From Thermoplasmata archaeon (GTDB lineage Archaea > Thermoplasmatota > Thermoplasmata > Lutacidiplasmatales > UBA184), in NCBI GenBank assembly GCA_013044425.1, contig JABEUK010000206.1:1-6013 (forward strand): a DNA stretch of 6,013 nucleotides, read 5' to 3'. The notes beneath the pieces were generated by a model. It saw nothing but the letters and a program-made list of their open reading frames with translations. It had not been told where the DNA came from and did not search any database. How positions within the stretch are numbered: the first letter of the stretch is position 1; every line of letters starts with the position of its first letter. Of the stretch, positions 1 to 5,472 are shown piece after piece. Both the position numbers and the translations under genes were made by a program.

Positions 1-1
1 C

Positions 2-319
2 GTCTCGCTCGGGCCGTCCACGCGCAACCTCTCCACCCCATCCACCGACTGGATGATGCCGAACGGCACGTACCCTTTTGCGGTGAATTCGAGCGGGTTC
101 GACGCGACGCCGACGTACGGATCGATCACGATCGACGGCAAGAACACGACCCTGAACGTCACCTTCATCGCCTACCGATCGACGGGGGGCTCGAGCTCGG
201 GATGGGGCGGGGTCCCGTCCTGGGCTTGGGCCGCCGTGGCCTCCACGGTCACCGCGGGCGCGATCGGAGGCGTGTGGCTCGTGGTGCGACCGCGACGGCC
301 GTGGGGACCGGGGCCATGA
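2..319 (+). CDS. C-terminal part of a secreted, membrane-anchored surface protein (5' end outside window)
   Basis: The reading frame is open from the window edge to a TGA at 317-319, so only the last 105 residues are visible and the true start is upstream. The first ~58 visible residues look like a small beta-rich extracellular repeat (NGTYPFAVNSSGF, then TYGSITIDGKN, then a hydrophobic strand), a layout common in archaeal cell-surface and thermopsin-like proteins. Five N-X-S/T sequons (NLS, NGT, NSS, NTT, NVT) fall within ~45 residues, consistent with a glycosylated exterior domain. A Gly/Ser linker follows, then one hydrophobic segment at about visible residues 73-95, then a basic RPRRP stop-transfer tail. 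I infer an N-out, C-in anchor at the cell membrane. The protein family and function cannot be named from this fragment. The internal Met pair at 53-58 is unlikely to be the start because the repeat-like sequence and a sequon continue upstream of it. Confidence 0.75.
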   Translation, partial: VSLGPSTRNLSTPSTDWMMPNGTYPFAVNSSGFDATPTYGSITIDGKNTTLNVTFIAYRSTGGSSSGWGGVPSWAWAAVASTVTAGAIGGVWLVVRPRRPWGPGP

Positions 320-349
320 CCGGCCCCCGTCGGCTCGAGCGCTAACCGC

Positions 350-356
350 TAAGCCC
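350..356 (+). promoter_or_regulatory. Putative TATA-like promoter box (TAAGCCC) for the RNase J-like gene
   Basis: TAAGCCC lies 32 nt upstream of the ATG at 382, inside the only AT-richer patch (GCTAACCGCTAAG) of the 62-bp gap after the surface-protein gene. The same TAAGCNC pattern precedes the next two plus-strand genes. An archaeal TATA element at this distance would place transcription within a few nucleotides of the start codon. It is weak compared with a classical archaeal TATA box, and the assignment rests on position and recurrence. Confidence 0.4.
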
Positions 357-381
357 TGGTGGAGACTCCCCGGAACCGAGC

Positions 382-1743
382 ATGACCCGGTCCACCGTCT
401 CCTTCCTCGGCGGCGTTCGCGAGATCGGAGGGAACAAGATCGTCATCGAGGATGGCGACGAACGCATCCTCTTTGACTTCGGCCCGTCCTTCTCGCCCGC
501 GTTCGAGCAGTTCTATGTCGATTTCCTGCAGCCTCGGACCGCGAGTCCCATCAAGGACCTGCTCGAGTTCGATCTCATCCCCCGCGTCGAGGGGCTCTAC
601 TCCGAAGCTGCGCTCTCGGGAGCGGACCTCGCGTACCGCGCACCGGAGTTTCACGGGATCTTCCTGACCCATGCGCACGCCGACCACGCGGGGTACCTGC
701 AGTACCTCGATCCCGAGATCCCCGTCTACGTCGGGAAGGGAACGCGCGCGCTGCTCGACGCGATCTCGCAGTCGACCGGGCAGAAGTACGGGGAACACGA
801 CTGGCGGCTCTTCGAGGACCGCACGCCGGTGCGCATCGGGGGGATCGAGGTCGTACCCCACCCGGTAGATCACTCGATCCCGTTCGCCTACGGCTACATC
901 GTTCGAACCTCCGAGGGATCGATCGCCTACACGGGCGACTTTCGCCAGCATGGACCTCGCGCGGCCGATACCCACGCGTTCTTCGAGGCGGTCGAGGCCG
1001 AGAAGGTGGACGCGATCGCCATCGAAGGAACGCGGGCGGGCAACGACCCGCGCATGAACTTCTCGGAGGACGGGGTGCGCCGCGAGGTCGACCGGGTCCT
1101 CGGATCCACGCACGATATCGCCCTCGCCTGCACGTACCCCCGCGACGTGGACCGCCTCCTGACGCTCCACGCCGCCGCCCGTGCCGCCGGTCGCGAGCTC
1201 CTCGTCTCCTCTCGGACCGCCTTTCTCTTGAACTCGATGGCGCCGCTCTTTCCCGCGGGGGCGGTCCCGATCCCTGGGAAGAGCGCGGGCCTCGCCGTCT
1301 ACGCACGCAAGAAGCGGATGACGTACCTGTGGGAGCGCCCGTTCCTCGATGCTGCCCTCCCTGCGGAAGAGGTACGGCGGACCGGGAGCCGCTACCTCCT
1401 CGCCCTCGACTTCTACCACTTCCCGGAGATGATCGACCTGAGACCCCCTTCGAACAGTCCGTTCATCCACTCGATGAGCGAGCCGTTCAGCGAGGACGAC
1501 GTCTCCGACGAGGTCATGCACCGGTGGCTCGATCATTTTGGCCTGACGTTCCTCCAGGCGCACGCCAGCGGACACGCGAGCGGCCCGGAACTGATGTCGC
1601 TGCTCGATCGGGTGCGCGCCGGGACCGTCTTCCCCATCCACACCGAGAACCCCGAGGCGTTCCGTGCCCACTCCGGCCGGGTGGTACCCCCGGAGCTTCG
1701 GGAACGCTACCCCATCGGTGGATCGGCCGGCGTGAGCCGTTAA
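382..1743 (+). CDS. RNase J-like metallo-beta-lactamase/beta-CASP hydrolase
   Basis: A 453-residue protein of the MBL-fold, RNase J-like group, predicted to be a zinc-dependent cytoplasmic nuclease acting on RNA 5' ends. The N-terminus has the GGVREIGGNK strand typical of RNase J relatives. Metal ligands are visible as HAHADH (residues 97-102), H164 in DHSIP, D186 in YTGDFR and H420 in IHTE. Likely beta-CASP motifs are E215 in IEGT (motif A), H398 in ASGHAS (motif B) and H420 (motif C). The stretch FYVDFLQPRTASPIKDLL before the metal site matches an uncharacterised ~450-residue subgroup, shorter than bacterial RNase J (~550 residues) because it lacks a separate C-terminal domain. An in-frame stop at 343 and no other ATG, GTG or TTG before 382 fix the start. 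There is no Shine-Dalgarno sequence at useful spacing, so a leaderless or near-leaderless mRNA is likely. Fold and catalytic class are secure; the substrate is inferred. DNA repair nucleases such as SNM1 share the fold, but the GGVxEIG and SGHA motifs favour the RNase J side. Confidence 0.88.
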   Translation: MTRSTVSFLGGVREIGGNKIVIEDGDERILFDFGPSFSPAFEQFYVDFLQPRTASPIKDLLEFDLIPRVEGLYSEAALSGADLAYRAPEFHGIFLTHAHADHAGYLQYLDPEIPVYVGKGTRALLDAISQSTGQKYGEHDWRLFEDRTPVRIGGIEVVPHPVDHSIPFAYGYIVRTSEGSIAYTGDFRQHGPRAADTHAFFEAVEAEKVDAIAIEGTRAGNDPRMNFSEDGVRREVDRVLGSTHDIALACTYPRDVDRLLTLHAAARAAGRELLVSSRTAFLLNSMAPLFPAGAVPIPGKSAGLAVYARKKRMTYLWERPFLDAALPAEEVRRTGSRYLLALDFYHFPEMIDLRPPSNSPFIHSMSEPFSEDDVSDEVMHRWLDHFGLTFLQAHASGHASGPELMSLLDRVRAGTVFPIHTENPEAFRAHSGRVVPPELRERYPIGGSAGVSR

Positions 1744-1747
1744 GCTC
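1741..1747 (+). promoter_or_regulatory. Putative TATA-like promoter box (TAAGCTC) for radB, overlapping the upstream stop codon
   Basis: TAAGCTC starts 28 nt upstream of the radB GTG, and its first three bases are the TAA stop codon of the preceding gene. That distance suits a leaderless transcript beginning at or next to the start codon. Evidence is position plus recurrence of TAAGCNC before all three plus-strand starts. Confidence 0.4.
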
Positions 1748-1768
1748 ACGCTCTCCGTAGCGGCGCCC

Positions 1769-2443
1769 GTGCCGGCCGATCATTGTCCGACCGGAGCGGA
1801 GGCGGTCGATCGCCTGCTCGGCGGAGGTCTCGAGACCGATTCGCTCACCGAGATCTATGGGGAAGGCGGCACGGGCAAGACGGTCTTCTGCCTCGCCGTG
1901 ACCTGCCGCGTCGCGCGTACGGGTCGCTGGGTGTTCTACATCGACACCGAGGGCGTCAGCGCGGACCGCCTGACCGCGACCGCCGGGGAGGATCGGGAGG
2001 CCGTGCTCTCCCACCTCCTGCTCTCCTCCCCCAAGAGCCTGGACGAGCAGGGGCGAGCGGTCGCGACCGCCTGCACGCTCGCGCGGGAGGGGAAGCGGCC
2101 GGTCGGGCTCATCGTGCTGGACTCCGCGACGCACTACTACCGCCTTGCCCGCCCGGACGCGGTCGAGGACGAGGCCCGACAGGCGCTCGCCCTCCAGATC
2201 GCGGACCTCGTCGCCACCGCGCTCGGGGTCGGGGTCCCCGTGCTGTTCACCAATCAGGTGTACCGAAGCATGCGGGAAGGAACGATCGAGCCGCTCGGCG
2301 GCTCGTTCCTCAACCACGCCGCGAAGACGATCCTTCGGTTCGATCGCGGATCGGGCGATCGGCGTCGGACGGTCCTCCTCAAGCACCGATCGCTCCCCGA
2401 AGGCTCCGCGGAGTTCCGCATCACCCCGTCAGGCGTTGCATGA
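1769..2443 (+). CDS. radB: RadB, RecA-family DNA repair and recombination protein
   Basis: RadB is the archaeal RadA/Rad51 paralogue that consists of the ATPase core only; in characterised archaea it assists RadA-mediated homologous recombination. This protein has 224 residues, the usual RadB size, and lacks the N-terminal helix-hairpin-helix domain of RadA. Visible features are the TGAEAVDRLLGGGLE entry typical of RecA/KaiC-like ATPases, Walker A GEGGTGKT (31-38), the YIDTEG strand (57-62), Walker B LIVLDSA (114-120), a sensor-like FTNQVY (160-165), and the GGSFLNHAAKTILRF segment (177-191) expected for the L2 DNA-contact region. The start is GTG: the frame has a stop at 1733 and no alternative start codon before 1769. 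No Shine-Dalgarno sequence is present. It lies 25 bp after the nuclease gene and 42 bp before the alkyltransferase gene, forming a small repair-flavoured cluster. The main alternative is a KaiC-like ATPase, which the length and C-terminus make less likely. Confidence 0.9.
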   Translation: MPADHCPTGAEAVDRLLGGGLETDSLTEIYGEGGTGKTVFCLAVTCRVARTGRWVFYIDTEGVSADRLTATAGEDREAVLSHLLLSSPKSLDEQGRAVATACTLAREGKRPVGLIVLDSATHYYRLARPDAVEDEARQALALQIADLVATALGVGVPVLFTNQVYRSMREGTIEPLGGSFLNHAAKTILRFDRGSGDRRRTVLLKHRSLPEGSAEFRITPSGVA

Positions 2444-2460
2444 CCTGCCGGCAACGGAGA

Positions 2461-2467
2461 TAAGCGC
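2461..2467 (+). promoter_or_regulatory. Putative TATA-like promoter box (TAAGCGC) for the alkyltransferase gene
   Basis: TAAGCGC lies 25 nt upstream of the ATG at 2486 and 17 nt after the radB stop codon. It is the third TAAGCNC box at leaderless-promoter distance from a plus-strand start. The sequence just before the ATG (CCTCCTAGGGCC) has no purine-rich ribosome-binding site. Confidence 0.4.
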
Positions 2468-2485
2468 CCGAGACCTCCTAGGGCC

Positions 2486-3088
2486 ATGGTCGTACCGCTC
2501 GAGGTCGCGGACGTCACGACGCAGATCGGGATCTTCCGCGTCGTCTACCAGGGACGATCGGTCCGGGTCGTCGACCTCCTCGAGAAGGGGCTGCCTCAGA
2601 CGGGAGTGCCCGTAGGAGCGGTACGACGCAAGCCCCCCTTCCCCGCGGGCAGCCCTCCGAAGCAGCTTCAGGAGTACTTCCGGGGCACCCGGGACGACTT
2701 CGATCTCGATGTCGACCCCGAGACGAGCTCGGAGTTCGACCGAAAGGTCTGGGCCCGGCTGCGCGAAGTACCGGCCGGACGGACCGTGACCTACGGCGAG
2801 CTCGCCCGGCGGGCGGGCACCACGGGCTCGGCGCGGGCCGTGGGCGGATCGATGGCGCGCAACCCGATCCCGATCGTCATCCCCTGCCACCGCGTGGTCG
2901 GAAGCGAAGGGGCGATCACGGGCTTCGGCCTCGGCCTGTGGCGCAAGCGCTGGTTGCTCGAGCGCGAGCACGCCTGGCCGCTGCGCTCCCGTTCCGCCGA
3001 TGGACCGCGGCCCTTCCAGCGGACCCTCGACTCCCCCGCCGAAGGCGCGTCCAAGAACTGGGCCCGGCACCGGTCGACCAATCACTGA
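2486..3088 (+). CDS. ogt: Methylated-DNA--[protein]-cysteine S-methyltransferase (O6-alkylguanine-DNA alkyltransferase)
   Basis: A suicidal DNA repair protein that transfers the alkyl group of O6-alkylguanine to its own cysteine. The C-terminal catalytic domain spans about residues 84-162. The helix-turn-helix begins near FDRKVWARLREVPAGRTVTYGELARRAG and includes the Tyr103 and Arg117 (GSARAVGG) positions, equivalent to the base-flipping Tyr/Arg of the family. The active site is IPCHR with acceptor Cys134. Then comes ITGFGLGLWRKRWLLEREH, which closes the lesion pocket. Residues 1-80 are a divergent N-terminal domain. After residue 162 there is an unusual ~38-residue Arg/Pro/Ser-rich tail with no recognisable motif; most relatives end within a few residues of WLLEREH. 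Codon composition in the tail remains GC-rich at third positions, so it may be translated, but I cannot show that it is functional. The gene follows radB by 42 bp, strengthening a DNA repair context, and is convergent with the EF-2 gene. Confidence 0.92.
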   Translation: MVVPLEVADVTTQIGIFRVVYQGRSVRVVDLLEKGLPQTGVPVGAVRRKPPFPAGSPPKQLQEYFRGTRDDFDLDVDPETSSEFDRKVWARLREVPAGRTVTYGELARRAGTTGSARAVGGSMARNPIPIVIPCHRVVGSEGAITGFGLGLWRKRWLLEREHAWPLRSRSADGPRPFQRTLDSPAEGASKNWARHRSTNH

Positions 3089-3110
3089 TCGCGCTCCTCG
3101 CCGATCACCA

Positions 3111-3125
3111 ACTACGATTCGTAGT
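3111..3125. repeat. Palindrome copy 1 (ACTAC-N5-GTAGT)
   Basis: ACTACGATTCGTAGT is a 15-bp dyad with six paired positions per arm (ACTACG/CGTAGT) around a 3-base centre. It begins 22 bp after the ogt stop codon. The left flank CACCA resembles the TACCT flank of copies 2 and 3, so the left half-site reads CACCAACTAC. Confidence 0.8.
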
Positions 3126-3140
3126 ATCTTGGGAGCGGCC

Positions 3141-3165
3141 TACCTACTACCGGTTGTAGTTGGTA
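3141..3165. repeat. Palindrome copy 2 (extended ACTAC-N5-GTAGT)
   Basis: The core dyad ACTAC-CGGTT-GTAGT is at 3146-3160. Its symmetry extends outward through a T/T mismatch to TACC at 3141-3144 paired with GGTA at 3162-3165. This gives arms of ten positions with one mismatch and a five-base centre. The left half-site TACCTACTAC recurs exactly in copy 3. The core centre is 35 bp from that of copy 1. Confidence 0.85.
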
Positions 3166-3176
3166 CCGCGTCCACT

Positions 3177-3198
3177 TACCTACTACGATAGGTAGTAG
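3177..3198. repeat. Palindrome copy 3 (ACTAC-N5-GTAGT)
   Basis: The core ACTAC-GATAG-GTAGT is at 3182-3196. The arms extend to CTACTAC/GTAGTAG (3180-3186 and 3192-3198), seven perfect pairs around a five-base centre. The left flank is TACC, making TACCTACTAC identical to the half-site of copy 2. The core centre is 36 bp from that of copy 2. Confidence 0.85.
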
Positions 3199-3205
3199 AA
3201 ACCGG

Positions 3206-3219
3206 CCCCTCGATAGGGG
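3206..3219 (-). terminator. Small GC hairpin downstream of EF-2; possible transcript 3' element
   Basis: CCCCT-CGAT-AGGGG forms a five-pair stem with a four-base loop, 31 bp beyond the EF-2 stop codon on the minus strand. No T-rich tract follows on either strand, so it does not resemble a standard archaeal U-tract terminator. It could act in 3' end formation or be incidental in GC-rich sequence. Confidence 0.2.
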
Positions 3220-3250
3220 GTCACGGCGCACCCGGGGCTCGGGGCGGGGC

Positions 3251-5452
3251 CTATCCGGAGTAGTACGCCGCGTCGTACGGCTCGGGTTTGAGCCCACGGC
3301 GTTGGCGGATCTCCGAGACGACCTTGGGCTGGAGCTCGCGCGGGACCGGCTCGAAGCCCATCGACTCGGTCGCCCACAGCACCTTGCCGGCCGCGGCGCT
3401 GCGGATATCGGACGCGAAGCCGAACATCTCCGCCACCGGGACCTTCGCGACGACCGTCTGCAGATCCCCGACGTTCGTCATGTCCATGATCTCGCCGCGA
3501 CGGCTCTGGAGCTGGCGCGTCGAGCCCGCGAGGACCTCCTGCGGGACGTTGATCGTGACCTTCTGGATCGGCTCGAGGAGCATCCGATCGCCGAGCACCA
3601 TCGCTCCGTAGATACCGGAGCGGGAGGCCGGGATCGTCTGGGCGGGGCCCCGGTGGATCGAATCCTCGTGGAGCTTCGCGTCGACGAGGCGGACCTTGAG
3701 GCCGTACACGCGCTCGTTCGCAAGGGGGCCCCGGGCCATCGCCTCCTTGAACGCATCGACGATGAGGTCCATCGTCTCGTTGAGGTTCTGGATCCCCTTC
3801 GTCACGTCAAACAACATGTTCGTGTTGTCGACCGCGACGAGCCCTCGCCCCTCGTCCCGCGCGATGCCGAGCTGTTCCATCCGCGTCACCAGGGCCTTCA
3901 TGTCCTTGAACGACTTTCCCTGAGGGATCTCTCCGTCCTTGAGCGCCTGGATGATCGCGTCCGGGAGCCGCTCGACCTCGAAGAAGAACCGATTGTGCTT
4001 GTTCGGGGACTTGCCCTCGAAGGGACCCCCGGGCTGGCGCACCGTCTCTCGGTACACCACGATCGGCTTCGATGCAACGATCTCGACCTTGTAGTCGTTG
4101 ATGATCCGGTACTGGGTGATCTCCAGGTGGAGCTCGCCCATCCCCGACATGAGGTGCTCGCCCGTCTCCTGATTGATCTCGACCTTGAGCGAGGCGTCCT
4201 CCTTGCCGACCTTGCGCATCACCTCGATCAGCTTGGGGAGGTCGCCCATGTGCTTCGGCTCGATGGCGACGGTGACGACGGGCTCGGAAACGTGCCGGAT
4301 CTCCTCGAACGGGACGATCGTCGGATCGGTGGACATCGTGGTCCCCGCGAACGCGTCGCTGAGGCCGATGACCGCGGCGATGTTGCCGGCGGTCGCCTCC
4401 TCCACCATGAGCCGCTCGGGTCCCATGTAGAGCGAAACGTGCTGCACGCGGTTCTTGATCTTGGTGCCGGCGACCGTGAGCTCCATGCCCTTCGTGAGGC
4501 GTCCGGAGAACAGACGGCCGGTGGCGATCTCCCCCGCGTTCGGGTCCATGGTGATGTCCGTGACCATGAACGTGGTCGGTCCGTCGGCCGCCGTCGCCGC
4601 CATAGCCCGCCCCACCGGGCTCTCCGGGTCTCCGCGCCAGATGTTCGGGATTCGGTACTTCTGAGCGATCGCGGGGCTCGGGAGGTGGCGAACGACCATA
4701 TCGAAGATCACGTCGTTGATCTTGGCCTTCTGCGCGATCTCCTTCTGGCGACCGGTACTGACGTACTCGATGATGTCGGGGAACTTGACGCCGGTGCGCT
4801 GCATGTACGGGACGCTGATCGCCCAGTTCTCGTAGCCCGAGCCGAAGGCGACGGAGCCGTCCCGAGGATCGACGCTCCACTCGTCGATGAACTCCTCCGG
4901 GGCCATTCGGCGGATCAGTTCGTTGACCTCGCTGATGATCGCGCCGAAACGGCTCTGCAGCGATTCCGGAGTGAGCTTCAGCTCCTTGATGGCACGGTCG
5001 ACCTTGTTGATGAACAGGACCGGTTTGACCTTCTCGCGCAGCGCCTGCCGCAACACGGTCTCGGTCTGGGCCATGACCCCTTCGACCGCGCAAACGACCA
5101 CGATCGCGCCGTCGACCGCGCGCATCGCGCGCGTCACGTCCCCCCCGAAGTCCACGTGGCCCGGCGTGTCGATGAGGTTGATCAGATAGTTCTGCTTCTC
5201 GTACTCGTGAACGATCGTGACATCCGCGTTGTTGATCGTGAGCAGGCGGGCCTGCTCCTGCTCGTCGAAGTTGAGGTAGAGCTGCTTTCCCGCGAGCTCG
5301 TTGGAGATCATCCCGGCGGCCGCGAGCAGGTTGTCGCTGAGCGTCGTCTTACCGTGGTGGATGTGGGCGACGATGCCGATGTTGCGGATCTGGTCGATGT
5401 TGCGCATCATGCCGGGGATGGCGGCCGCCAACTCACTTCGAACGTGCGTCAT
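3251..5452 (-). CDS. fusA: Translation elongation factor 2 (aEF-2), GTPase
   Basis: aEF-2 drives GTP-dependent tRNA-mRNA translocation on the cytoplasmic ribosome. The 733-residue length is normal for the archaeal protein. GTPase landmarks are the P-loop AHIHHGKT (29-36), switch I RLLT (69-72, with the Mg-binding Thr72 kept), DTPGH (95-99, with the catalytic-type His99 kept), NKVD (149-152) and the GSGYENW region (204-210). Domain II covers roughly the ~292-390 region, domain III includes INQETGEHLMSGMGELHLE (426-444), and domain IV carries the LHEDSIHRGPAQ loop, with His600 as the expected diphthamide site. Domain V follows, ending PEPYDAAYYSG. Oddities are the P-loop Asp replaced by His32 and the usual RGIT replaced by RLLT; elsewhere the protein is well conserved. 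The ATG is preceded by GGGGAGG at correct spacing, deciding the start over the Met15/Met16 codons. The gene follows rps7 by 20 nt and is presumably co-transcribed with it. Confidence 0.97.
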   Translation of the reverse strand: MTHVRSELAAAIPGMMRNIDQIRNIGIVAHIHHGKTTLSDNLLAAAGMISNELAGKQLYLNFDEQEQARLLTINNADVTIVHEYEKQNYLINLIDTPGHVDFGGDVTRAMRAVDGAIVVVCAVEGVMAQTETVLRQALREKVKPVLFINKVDRAIKELKLTPESLQSRFGAIISEVNELIRRMAPEEFIDEWSVDPRDGSVAFGSGYENWAISVPYMQRTGVKFPDIIEYVSTGRQKEIAQKAKINDVIFDMVVRHLPSPAIAQKYRIPNIWRGDPESPVGRAMAATAADGPTTFMVTDITMDPNAGEIATGRLFSGRLTKGMELTVAGTKIKNRVQHVSLYMGPERLMVEEATAGNIAAVIGLSDAFAGTTMSTDPTIVPFEEIRHVSEPVVTVAIEPKHMGDLPKLIEVMRKVGKEDASLKVEINQETGEHLMSGMGELHLEITQYRIINDYKVEIVASKPIVVYRETVRQPGGPFEGKSPNKHNRFFFEVERLPDAIIQALKDGEIPQGKSFKDMKALVTRMEQLGIARDEGRGLVAVDNTNMLFDVTKGIQNLNETMDLIVDAFKEAMARGPLANERVYGLKVRLVDAKLHEDSIHRGPAQTIPASRSGIYGAMVLGDRMLLEPIQKVTINVPQEVLAGSTRQLQSRRGEIMDMTNVGDLQTVVAKVPVAEMFGFASDIRSAAAGKVLWATESMGFEPVPRELQPKVVSEIRQRRGLKPEPYDAAYYSG

Positions 5453-5457
5453 CGCTG

Positions 5458-5466
5458 TTCCTCCCC
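5458..5466 (-). promoter_or_regulatory. Shine-Dalgarno sequence of the EF-2 gene
   Basis: On the minus strand GGGGAGGAA ends five nucleotides before the EF-2 ATG, with seven nucleotides between GGAGG and the ATG. It lies in the 20-nt rps7 to EF-2 gap and supports translation initiation at 5452 within a polycistronic mRNA. The three plus-strand genes have no such site. Confidence 0.85.
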
Positions 5467-5472
5467 GTCCGC

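Noticed and set aside
53..319. A complete 88-residue small gene starting at the ATG at 53
   Set aside because: The frame is open to the window edge and the upstream residues continue the same Ser/Thr-rich, sequon-containing surface domain. There is no ribosome-binding site or TAAGCNC box before 53.
349..1749. A 466-codon minus-strand open frame antisense to the RNase J-like gene
   Set aside because: It has no recognisable motif and a composition typical of antisense reading in GC-rich DNA. The plus strand carries all MBL/beta-CASP motifs.
2938..3191. Small plus-strand open frames running from the ogt tail through the palindrome region
   Set aside because: They overlap ogt in other frames, have no ribosome-binding site or promoter box, and give arginine-rich low-complexity products.
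3106..3201. A CRISPR-like repeat array
   Set aside because: Only three units, the repeated part is a short imperfect palindrome with variable centre, the gaps are about 20 bp between cores, and there are no cas genes.
3089..3250. A bacterial-type intrinsic terminator made by the palindromes
   Set aside because: None of the dyads is followed by a T-tract on either strand, so only a non-standard role in 3' end formation remains possible.
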